From the NCBI GenBank assembly GCA_035461175.1, contig DATHVR010000034.1, positions 1 to 15,804 of the forward strand: a stretch of DNA of 15,804 nucleotides. The letters run 5' to 3'. Shown piece by piece: positions 1-5,650 of this stretch. A program made the position numbers and the translations under genes. The notes beneath the pieces were generated by a model. That model made no database searches. It was not told the DNA's origin and worked only from the letters and a program-made list of their open reading frames with translations. Origin of the DNA: DATHVR01 sp035461175 (lineage in GTDB: Bacteria > Actinomycetota > Acidimicrobiia > Spongiisociales > ZC4RG35). Each line of letters begins with the position of its first letter. Position 1 is the stretch's first letter.

Positions 1-102
1 CAGACACCACACCGCAAATGGTTACCGGGAGATGAGTCGTCAGAGCCCACGGCCGACCGGCCCATACCTGGCATCGCCCCCTTAACTGCAGGTCAGGCAT
101 GG

Positions 103-132
103 AAAACCCGCCTTCGGGGACCATGAGGCGGG
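103..132 (-). terminator. Intrinsic terminator, minus strand
   Basis: A 7-bp perfect stem (CCCGCCT at 107-113 with AGGCGGG at 126-132) encloses a 12-nt loop. Read on the minus strand it is followed directly by TTTT (complement of 103-106), the layout of a rho-independent terminator. The U-run lies only on the minus side, so it should end a leftward transcript. The only leftward coding signal just upstream is the small membrane ORF at 212-391. The rest of positions 1-190 shows no recognisable gene. Confidence 0.6.
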
Positions 133-211
133 GATTCCGTAGGCGACCGAGGCCACTATCCGGATACCAGACAGGGTTCGACACCGCCGGTGTCGCCGCG
201 TGATCGACCCG

Positions 212-391
212 CTACAGGACGGTGGGCTGGAGATGGTGCGGCGTGGATTCCGGTCCCGTGGCCGAGGTCGGGGAAGCCTTCGGCCAGGTCCACGCGTAGT
301 AGCCGATCGCCGCCAGCAGTGCTACCTCGATGGCGCTGCCGAGAACGTAGTAGTTCCACTCACCGAGCGGAACCCATAAAAGACAGTCCAA
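212..391 (-). CDS. Possible small single-TM membrane protein or gene remnant
   Basis: From a TTG at 391 this frame gives 59 codons ending in TAG at 212-214. Residues about 10-34 (start EWNYYVLGSAIEV, then LLAAIGYYAWTWPKA) read like a real transmembrane helix with aromatic belts, unlike the Arg/Pro/Ser-rich products of other shadow frames here. A purine-rich GGGGGA lies shortly upstream of the TTG, and a minus-strand terminator lies 80 bp downstream. Its 5' part overlaps the proposed TetR start region on the opposite strand, so the two genes cannot both extend far. No ATG or GTG is available in this frame near the helix, so it may be the 3' remnant of a longer gene. I do not recognise the family. 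Confidence 0.4.
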   Translation of the reverse strand: MDCLLWVPLGEWNYYVLGSAIEVALLAAIGYYAWTWPKASPTSATGPESTPHHLQPTVL

Positions 392-1038
392 CCCGTCCCC
401 CGCTGAGTCGAGAGCGGGTCCTGCAAGCCGCCGTCGACCTGGCCGATCGGGACGGACTCGAGGCGCTGACCATGCGTCGATTGGGGGCCGAGCGCAGTGT
501 CGAGGCGATGTCGCTCTACAAGCACGTGGCCAACAAGGAGGCAATCCTGGATGGAATCGTCGACCTGGTGGTTGCGGAAATAGAGATCCCGAGCCAGGGG
601 GATGACTGGAAGGATGCCATGAGGCGCCGGGCGCGCTCGGCCCGGGCGGTGCTCACCAGGCACTCGTGGGCGATCGCGCTCATGGAGGCGCGCGGGGCGA
701 ACGGGCCTGCCGGCCTGAGCTATATGAACGCGATACTGGGAAATCTGCGCTCGGCCGGCTTCTCCATCGAGAACGCCGCCCACGCCTTCTGGCTGCTCGA
801 TTGCTACGTGTTTGGACACGTCATCCAGGAGACCAGCATGCCCATCCAAAGGCCGGAAGAGACCGGCAACTCCCCTGAAGCCAGCGCCGATGGAGACGCG
901 ATCGAGGAGTATCCGTATCTCGTCGAGATCGGGGAGCTGGCCCGGAAGGCCATATTCAGCTTCGACGGCGAATTCGACTTCGGCCTCGACCTCATCCTCG
1001 AGGCCTTGGACCAGACGGCGACATCGGCACTTGAATGA
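319..1038 (+). CDS. TetR-family transcriptional regulator (TetR_C type)
   Basis: This is a one-component repressor. Numbered from codon 376, residues 11-66 form the N-terminal DNA-binding domain, with the helix-turn-helix around TMRRLGAERSVEAMSLYKHV (32-51). The rest is all-helical and resembles the ligand-binding C-terminal domain of the TetR/TetR_C class: GDDWKDAMRRRARSAR, then LDCYVFGHVIQE. The frame is open from GTG 190, and GTG 319 is the only other standard start before the domain. By family the protein should begin near codon 376, which is ATA (ATA AAA GAC), giving 220 aa; GTG 319 gives 239 aa. I list 319 as a compromise, since codons upstream of 376 look non-coding and overlap a minus-strand membrane ORF. 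It converges on the dehydrogenase at 1101-2063, a possible target; effector unknown. Confidence 0.85.
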   Translation: MLPRWRCRERSSSTHRAEPIKDSPTRPPLSRERVLQAAVDLADRDGLEALTMRRLGAERSVEAMSLYKHVANKEAILDGIVDLVVAEIEIPSQGDDWKDAMRRRARSARAVLTRHSWAIALMEARGANGPAGLSYMNAILGNLRSAGFSIENAAHAFWLLDCYVFGHVIQETSMPIQRPEETGNSPEASADGDAIEEYPYLVEIGELARKAIFSFDGEFDFGLDLILEALDQTATSALE

Positions 1039-1042
1039 GTGG

Positions 1043-1069
1043 GGGGAGTGTCCGGCCGCACCGCTCCCC
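1043..1069. terminator. Candidate bidirectional hairpin between convergent genes
   Basis: GGGGAG (1043-1048) pairs with CTCCCC (1064-1069), with a short extra TG/CA pairing inside and a 3-nt bulge. It sits in the 62-bp gap between the stop of the TetR gene and the stop of the convergent dehydrogenase. No clear U-run follows on either strand, so the terminator role is inferred from position. Confidence 0.3.
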
Positions 1070-1100
1070 TGGCTGGCGAGGGCCTAGAGATAGAGAGAGA

Positions 1101-2063
1101 TCAGCCGATCTCGATGACGAGCTTTCCGAGGGCGCGACCTTCGCCGAGATGGCGCAGAGCCTCGGGGACGTCCTCCAGGGGGTAGGCACGCTCGACGGTG
1201 GTGTGGAGGCTGCCGGCGGCGACCATATCGCCGATCCGGACCAGGTCCTCTTTATTGGGCCGCACCATCAGCACCCCCATCCTCCGGCCTCCGGTCGACA
1301 GGAGTCGTCCGACGGTGACGGCCGACAGCAACGCCCCCACCGAACCGCCCACCACCATGTAGCGGCCGCCGGGGGCAACCGCCCGCCGGATCGCGAACAT
1401 CGACCGCTCACAGACCAGGTCCAGGATGAGGTCGTAGCCGGCGTCAATCTCGGTGTAGTCGATCGCGGCGTAGTCCAGCACCCGGTCGGCGCCGATCGAC
1501 CGCATGAAGTCCTGTTTCAGGGCATTGTCGACACCCGTCACCTCCGCCCCTGCGGCCTTCGCCAACTGCACCGCCAAGGCGCCCGCTCCCCCGCCGGCGC
1601 CGTTGACCAGAACCCGATCCCCCGGCTCGATCCTGCCCGACATACCCTGGAGGCCGATGACTCCCGCCTGGGGACGGGAGGACGCCTCAGAGAAAGAGAC
1701 CGTCGCCGGCTTGTGCACGATGGGAGCTGTCTCCGGAACGCAGACATACTCGGCGAAGGCACTCCCCCCGTGGTACATGACATCGCCGAACACCTCATCC
1801 CCGGGACGAAACGACTTCACCGCAGTCCCGACCTTCTCCACTCGTCCGGCGATATCCGAGCCGAGGATTGGCTGACGAGGCCGCCGCAGGCCCCGCATCC
1901 TGGCGTAGAGAGGCTTGCCGATCAGACCCTCCCAGTCAGACCGGTTAACCGACGCCGCCGCCACCCTGATGAGAACGTCCCCTTCACCGGGAACGGGTGT
2001 ATCCACCTCGCGCATCTCGAGAACCTCGGGGGGCCCGTACCGCTCGTACACCATTGCCTTCAC
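1101..2063 (-). CDS. Zinc-free MDR alcohol dehydrogenase / quinone oxidoreductase-like protein
   Basis: This is a 320-aa NAD(P)H-dependent oxidoreductase of the medium-chain dehydrogenase/reductase superfamily. An N-terminal GroES-like domain (1-125, with PGEGDVLIRVAAASVNRSDW and LGSDIAGRVEKVG) is followed by a Rossmann domain with a glycine-rich loop NGAGGGAGALAVQLAKA (154-170) and EVTGVD, where the ribose-binding acidic residue sits. The Cys/His zinc ligands of classical ADHs are not apparent, which fits the quinone-oxidoreductase subgroup. GTG 2063 gives MKAMVYERYGPPEVL, the usual start of these proteins; an ATG at 2102 and a GTG at 2069 are open upstream, but the extra residues look non-coding. 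Substrate cannot be told from sequence. It is convergent with the TetR gene and downstream of a small TM ORF on the same strand. Confidence 0.88.
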   Translation of the reverse strand: MKAMVYERYGPPEVLEMREVDTPVPGEGDVLIRVAAASVNRSDWEGLIGKPLYARMRGLRRPRQPILGSDIAGRVEKVGTAVKSFRPGDEVFGDVMYHGGSAFAEYVCVPETAPIVHKPATVSFSEASSRPQAGVIGLQGMSGRIEPGDRVLVNGAGGGAGALAVQLAKAAGAEVTGVDNALKQDFMRSIGADRVLDYAAIDYTEIDAGYDLILDLVCERSMFAIRRAVAPGGRYMVVGGSVGALLSAVTVGRLLSTGGRRMGVLMVRPNKEDLVRIGDMVAAGSLHTTVERAYPLEDVPEALRHLGEGRALGKLVIEIG

Positions 2064-2427
2064 AATCACCCCATGTTGGCCGCCTCGATGAGCGTCTGCC
2101 ACAACCTCGCCGCGGGCACCTGCACGAGAACCGGCGGCCCGGTTGATTCTCCGAGGCTGAAGGGCTCACTCCCACAGGGGCCAAGAACCTGGAGGCGCTA
2201 CTCGAGAAGCTCGTGCACGGGGCCAGCACCTGCACGATGAGAAAGATCAAGCCAGCGACCAGAACGACGGCAGCAATCACACTGAGAATGACATAGCCAA
2301 TCGACTGGCCTGAACCGGACTCGAGGTCGGACCGCCAACCGGTTGTCCCACCCCCGATCTGGGACAAGCGCCGGGTTGGATACTTCTCGGACTCCGAGGT
2401 CTCGTGCTCAGGACGGTCCGAGGTCAT
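1984..2427 (-). CDS. Possible small single-TM protein overlapping the dehydrogenase start
   Basis: From ATG 2427 the first 70 codons look coding: a hydrophilic acidic head (MTSDRPEHETSESEK), a Gly/Ser linker, then a transmembrane stretch GYVILSVIAAVVLVAGLIFL (about 44-63) continuing IVQVLAP. After roughly residue 75 the product turns Arg/Cys/Ser-rich and runs 80 bp into the dehydrogenase in another frame, so the true C-terminus may be earlier (frameshift or decay). No strong ribosome site precedes ATG 2427. It lies downstream of tmRNA on the same strand. I do not recognise a family. It could be an intact small membrane protein with a low-complexity tail or a broken gene. Confidence 0.4.
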   Translation of the reverse strand: MTSDRPEHETSESEKYPTRRLSQIGGGTTGWRSDLESGSGQSIGYVILSVIAAVVLVAGLIFLIVQVLAPCTSFSSSASRFLAPVGVSPSASENQPGRRFSCRCPRRGCGRRSSRRPTWGDCEGNGVRAVRAPRGSRDARGGYTRSR

Positions 2428-2771
2428 GTGAAGGACCCCGTCGCGAGAAGGGCGGCAGGATCCGTCACAGAGATGGAGGCGTCGCTGCCCGTGATGTTTC
2501 GGAACAGAGGACTTCCGGGCTCATAGCAGCGACAGAACTCCGACATCCCCTACGTGGGCAACCAGGTCTCGCTCGGACTCTCCCTCCCCGGATCGGTTCC
2601 CCTTCCCGAACACCTGCGTTCGGGCTTTCTCGCGCGTCAACCAGCCCCACCAACCCCCTCAGGGGGTGCGGCAACGCCTCAGACATAGAGAAACCCGCCC
2701 CGCAGCCCTTTCGGGCCGCTGAGGCGAGTATTTCGTTCGCTTGGTGCCACTTCATCGTTAGCACCCGTTTG
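2428..2771. other. Gene-free stretch downstream of tmRNA with three hairpins
   Basis: No convincing coding region is present; open frames here are shadows. It contains three inverted repeats: CCCGAAC/GTTCGGG (2605-2611 with 2618-2624, 6-nt loop), ACCCCC/GGGGGT (2653-2658 with 2662-2667, 3-nt loop), and the likely tmRNA terminator hairpin at 2702-2719. Since tmRNA 3' ends are common integration sites I looked for an integrase or a repeated tmRNA 3' end and saw neither in this window. Confidence 0.55.
2702..2719 (-). terminator. Likely tmRNA transcription terminator hairpin
   Basis: On the minus strand GCGGCCC pairs with GGGCTGC around a GAAA tetraloop. One pair is a G-U wobble that forms only in minus-strand RNA (it would be A-C on the plus strand), supporting function on the tmRNA strand. 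GGGGCGGG then TTTC follow, so the U-run is weak. It begins about 50 nt beyond the mature tmRNA 3' end. Confidence 0.5.
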
Positions 2772-3131
2772 TGGAGGTGCGGGGAGTCGAACCCCGGTCC
2801 GCTGAGCCATCCGCGTCGGCATCTCCGAGCGCAGCCATCAGCGAGCTTTCGGACGATGGGGTGCTGATGGCGCAATTCCCTTCGCCCTATCCGGACTTGA
2901 TCTTTACCGGCCGGTCCCGGACCCCGGCCGATGCATCCCGCTTAGCGACGCCCGACACCGGCAGGGCGGGAGCCCACCGGGCGGACGGGCTGTTACTGAG
3001 TGTTAGTCAGGCAGCCAGTGCGAAGTTGTCTTCGGCACTTATTGGTTGGTACCGGATTGATAACGGGGCATCCGGCATCCCCGGCTCGCTTCCGACGCTT
3101 CAACACTCAACGTCGAATCCAGTTCACCCCC
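2772..3131 (-). ncRNA. ssrA: Transfer-messenger RNA (tmRNA)
   Basis: tmRNA works with SmpB to rescue stalled ribosomes and tag the nascent chain for proteolysis. The 5' end (minus strand from 3131) reads GGGGGTGAACTGGATTCGAC, the family hallmark, and the 3' end at 2772 closes a 7-bp acceptor stem GGGGGTG/CACCTCC with discriminator A. The third pair is G-U, the alanine-tRNA-synthetase identity element. The T arm is CGGGG-TTCGACT-CCCCG. The 3' CCA is not encoded (the genome reads CAA). The internal frame starting at GCC (3036) encodes AEDNFALAA then TGA, with TAA one base later in another frame. The length, about 360 nt, is standard. smpB lies about 0.9 kb away on the same strand. Confidence 0.96.
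3007..3036 (-). other. tmRNA proteolysis-tag reading frame (AEDNFALAA)
   Basis: The resume codon GCC at 3036-3034 follows CCAATAAGT, comparable in position to the region before the resume codon in E. coli tmRNA. Codons GCC GAA GAC AAC TTC GCA CTG GCT GCC encode nine residues and end at TGA (3009-3007). The terminal ALAA is the ClpXP/ClpAP-type degron seen across bacteria. The first alanine comes either from the resume codon or follows the alanine charged on tmRNA itself. Confidence 0.93.
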
Positions 3132-3143
3132 AAGGATGTTGAC

Positions 3144-3172
3144 TTGACCTACAACAGTCTACCGCCGATACA
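3144..3172 (+). promoter_or_regulatory. Candidate promoter for the secreted repeat protein
   Basis: TTGACC (3144-3149, one mismatch from TTGACA) is followed after 17 bp by GATACA (3167-3172), a mediocre -10. It lies about 75 bp upstream of the ATG at 3248 in the divergent gap with ssrA, where a rightward promoter is required. The -35 is good and the -10 weak. Confidence 0.3.
3156..3161 (-). promoter_or_regulatory. Candidate -10 box for tmRNA (TAGACT)
   Basis: TAGACT on the minus strand fits the actinobacterial -10 pattern TANNNT and would start transcription about 18 nt before the mature tmRNA 5' end, leaving a short leader for RNase P. The hexamer 17 nt upstream (TTTCTG) is a poor -35. The same TAGACT precedes secA and pmm in this window. 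Confidence 0.35.
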
Positions 3173-3247
3173 TATTTCCAGAAAGGGAGTAACGCCCGGC
3201 CACGGCGAGTGACCTGCCTTACGCAAGCACACCAGGGAGTGAAACTG

Positions 3248-3937
3248 ATGCGAGCAAGATGGACGACGGTAGGTGCCTTACTGGCGCTGGCCGCGCTTAT
3301 CGCCCTTCCGGCGATGGCCGAAGAGGCCGAAACGGACAGCGCCGACAGAGCCCTGATCCATAGCTACAACCCGGACGCCATGCAGTTGCTGTGGGCCACC
3401 TCGAGCGTCGACGAGGACGCCGACGACTACTGCAACGTCGAGAATGGCGACTCGTACACCTCCGAGGTCGACGGCGAAGAGGTCACCGTCACCCTCGACG
3501 AAGACGCGCTGGACGAGGAAGAAGAGCTGGCTGAAGCCTGCGACTTCACCGCCACCGACGTGACCGGCCCCCAGGGCCAGGTCAACCACGGCACCGTCGT
3601 CTCTGCCTTCGTCCATGCTCTCAAGGCCAACGGCTACACCGGCATCGGCTGCTACGTGAAGCTCATCGCCCAGACCGACTACGGCAAGGGTGACCAGCAG
3701 ATCCGGGTTGGGGACGACCCTCCCGAGGCGACCGAGGAAGAAGCCGACCTCGACTTCACCGTGGACATGACCCGCTGCGGCAAGCCCGATAAGGCCGGAC
3801 CACCCGACGACAAGGGGAAGCCGGACAAGGCCGGACCGCCCGAGGGGAAGGGAAAGCCCTCCTGGGCCGGCCCGAAGGACAAGAGCTCCGGCGACCACCC
3901 CGGGAAGGGCAACGGAAACGGCAAGGGACGCCCCTAG
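3248..3937 (+). CDS. Secreted protein of unknown function with basic 12-residue repeat tail
   Basis: This 229-aa protein is not one I recognise. ATG 3248 is chosen because AGGGAG (3234-3239) sits 8 nt upstream and a clean signal peptide follows: MRAR, hydrophobic core VGALLALAALIALPA, likely cleavage after AMA (24). The mature part is strongly acidic to about residue 100, then has a better-ordered core with GPQGQVNHGTVVSAFVHALK and GCYVKLIAQTDYGKGDQQIR (107-153). Four cysteines (62, 98, 135, 177) could form two disulfides. From 178 the tail is three 12-residue repeats starting GKPDKAGPP, then a Gly/Lys/Asn-rich basic end. Acidic body plus basic tail suggests an envelope- or polymer-interacting protein, but that is inference. 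It is divergent from tmRNA and convergent with smpB. Confidence 0.85.
   Translation: MRARWTTVGALLALAALIALPAMAEEAETDSADRALIHSYNPDAMQLLWATSSVDEDADDYCNVENGDSYTSEVDGEEVTVTLDEDALDEEEELAEACDFTATDVTGPQGQVNHGTVVSAFVHALKANGYTGIGCYVKLIAQTDYGKGDQQIRVGDDPPEATEEEADLDFTVDMTRCGKPDKAGPPDDKGKPDKAGPPEGKGKPSWAGPKDKSSGDHPGKGNGNGKGRP
3779..3886 (+). repeat. Three in-frame 36-bp tandem repeats in the secreted protein tail
   Basis: Units at 3779-3814, 3815-3850 and 3851-3886 encode GKPDKAGPPDDK, GKPDKAGPPEGK and GKPSWAGPKDKS. The first two differ mainly at synonymous or conservative positions while the third is more diverged, consistent with in-frame duplication and selection on the protein pattern. Confidence 0.85.
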
Positions 3938-3962
3938 AAGCGTCTGAACCTCCTCACCTGGA

Positions 3963-3996
3963 AGGGAGGGGCGGCATCCCGGTGCCGCCCCTCCCT
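3963..3996. terminator. Strong bidirectional terminator hairpin
   Basis: A perfect 14-bp GC-rich stem (AGGGAGGGGCGGCA at 3963-3976 with its complement at 3983-3996) and a 6-nt loop lie between the convergent stops of the secreted protein gene (3937) and smpB (4003). No long U-run follows on either strand, but the stem strength and position suit a shared terminator. Confidence 0.7.
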
Positions 3997-4002
3997 CGCG
4001 TC

Positions 4003-4458
4003 TCAGCGAAGTCGTCGGCGGGCGCGCTGCATCTCTCGATCGTGTTCCTTCTTGCGCAGGTCGGCGCGCTTGTCGATGGTGCGCTTCCCCTTGCCCAGAC
4101 CGAGTTGGAGTTTGGCCTTGCCTTCCTTGAGGTACAGGCGCATCGGAACGAGGGTGAGACCCTTCGCGGCCAGCGAGCCGGCGATGCGATCGATCTGGTG
4201 CCGGTGCATGAGGATCTTGCGGGTGCGTTCGGGGTCGTGTCCCCCCTCATGCGCGAACGAATACGGCCCGATGTAGGCGTTGACGAGCCAGACCTCCCCG
4301 TCGCGTAGGTGGGCGAAGCTGTCCTTGAGATTCGCCTTACCGGCCCGGAGGCTCTTGATCTCCGAACCGGTAAGGACCAGGCCCACTTCCCATTCATCGA
4401 ATATCTCGTAGTCGTGGCGGGCGCGGCGATTGGTGGCGATTACCTTGATGTCGCTCAC
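4003..4458 (-). CDS. smpB: SsrA-binding protein SmpB
   Basis: SmpB binds the tRNA-like domain of tmRNA and delivers it to stalled ribosomes. The 151-aa product from GTG 4458 (VSDIKVIATNRRARHDYEI) has the expected OB-fold core with NRRARHDYEI, VLTGSEIKSLR (signature GSEIKSLR), ANLKDSFAHL and a conserved HEGGHDPERTRKLL-like loop (here RTRKILMHRHQID). The basic C-terminal tail (KRADLRKKEHDREMQRARRR) is the part that acts in the decoding centre and mRNA channel. Length is typical. The start sits 5 nt after the M23 gene stop without a good Shine-Dalgarno, so translation is probably coupled. Its partner ssrA lies about 0.9 kb downstream, as in mycobacteria, but with a convergent secreted-protein gene in between. 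Confidence 0.96.
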   Translation of the reverse strand: MSDIKVIATNRRARHDYEIFDEWEVGLVLTGSEIKSLRAGKANLKDSFAHLRDGEVWLVNAYIGPYSFAHEGGHDPERTRKILMHRHQIDRIAGSLAAKGLTLVPMRLYLKEGKAKLQLGLGKGKRTIDKRADLRKKEHDREMQRARRRLR

Positions 4459-4463
4459 GGTGC

Positions 4464-5648
4464 TCAGCCTACGTAGCCGGAGGGATCCACCGGAGCTCCG
4501 CCTACCCGGACCTCGAAATGGAGATGGGCGCCGGTGCAGTAGCCGGTGCACCCGACGTATCCGATGACCTGTCCCTGGCTGACCGACTGTCCCGCGCCGA
4601 CCGCCATCGAGGACTGGTGGGCGTAGAGGGTGGCCAGCCCGCCCCCGTGGTCGATGACCGTGGCGTTGCCATATCCACCCCGCACCCCGGCCGACACGAT
4701 GACCCCATCCGCGGCGGCCACGATGGGCGAGCCCGCCCCGGCACTCATGTCCCAGCCGGTGTGGAGCTTGCGGGTTCCGAAGATCGGGTGGATCCGGTAC
4801 CCGAACGGAGAACTGACCCGGCCCGGCACCGGTCTGGCCAGAGGGCCCGAGGGCTGGGTCCCCGCCGACCCACGGGCAGCCAGTTCGGCCTCCAGGGCGG
4901 CAGCGTCGGCCTCGAGTCCGTCTTTGTGCTCCTCGAAGCGGGCGATCTCCGCGGTGAGCGACGAGACCATAGATCGGGCGGCCTCGGCCGCCTGGGCCGC
5001 CTCGGCCCGCAGCCCGTCGAGTGCCGCCACCTCCTCGGCCTGGACCTGCCGCTGCTTCTCAAGCGTTTCCAACAGGACTTCCTGGGCGGCCCGCTGCTCG
5101 TCGAGGATCTCCTGCTGTCGCTCCTCTTCGCGCTCGAGGATGTCGAGTTCGCTCAACAGTCGGGAACTGTCACCGATCGCTCCATCGACATAGGCAAATC
5201 CGACCGACGCCTCGGAGGCATCGGAAAAGGCCAGGAAGCGGGTGGAGGCCGTGGAAGCATTGATGTAGAGCTCGACCACCTGTTCGGAGAGGGACTCCTT
5301 GGTGCCGGCGACCCGCAAACGGGTTGAGGCAAGGGCCGCCTCGAAACGGTCGAGCGAGGCGGTGAGTTCGGCCAACTGGGCCTCACCCGCCGAGATCGTC
5401 GCCTCGGTGGACGCCAGCTCGGCTTCGGCGGCACGCACCTGGCCGACGAGATCGTCGAAACGGGCCTGGGCCGCCAGCAGGTCGGATCCGGCCTCGGTCT
5501 TGGCGGCCTGGGCCGACTCGATCTGAGAAGCGAGCTCGGCGATCTGGTCGTGGAGCTCGTCGAGTTCGGCCTCACTCGCCCCCCAGGCCGGGCCCGTCAT
5601 GAGCGAGAGCACCAGCACCAACGACGCCAGCCCGAGGGTGCGCCGCAT
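4464..5648 (-). CDS. M23 family peptidase with coiled coil (EnvC/PcsB-like, FtsEX-linked)
   Basis: This 394-aa exported protein probably acts in septal peptidoglycan hydrolysis or amidase activation. ATG 5648 begins a signal peptide MRRTLGLASLVLVLSLMTGP, cleaved near AWG-A (about residue 24). Residues about 25-260 are Ala/Glu/Leu-rich coiled coil. The C-terminal LytM domain (276-394) keeps zinc-site motifs: HTGWD (H296, D300) and HLHFE (H375, H377), with a further YAH at H344. These intact ligands suggest active endopeptidase rather than the degenerate EnvC type. Two extra cysteines flank GCTGYC. The gene starts 2 nt after the ftsX stop and ends 5 nt before smpB, so it is co-transcribed with ftsEX, whose extracellular domain is the known docking partner for such coiled-coil hydrolases (EnvC, PcsB, RipC). 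Confidence 0.92.
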   Translation of the reverse strand: MRRTLGLASLVLVLSLMTGPAWGASEAELDELHDQIAELASQIESAQAAKTEAGSDLLAAQARFDDLVGQVRAAEAELASTEATISAGEAQLAELTASLDRFEAALASTRLRVAGTKESLSEQVVELYINASTASTRFLAFSDASEASVGFAYVDGAIGDSSRLLSELDILEREEERQQEILDEQRAAQEVLLETLEKQRQVQAEEVAALDGLRAEAAQAAEAARSMVSSLTAEIARFEEHKDGLEADAAALEAELAARGSAGTQPSGPLARPVPGRVSSPFGYRIHPIFGTRKLHTGWDMSAGAGSPIVAAADGVIVSAGVRGGYGNATVIDHGGGLATLYAHQSSMAVGAGQSVSQGQVIGYVGCTGYCTGAHLHFEVRVGGAPVDPSGYVG

Positions 5649-5650
5649 CG

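Noticed and set aside
1035..2240. 401-codon open frame on the plus strand
   Set aside because: Antisense to the MDR dehydrogenase, with an Arg/His/Pro-rich product and no recognisable motif.
2771..3142. Open frame on the plus strand across ssrA
   Set aside because: It is the antisense of tmRNA; the RNA features explain the sequence.
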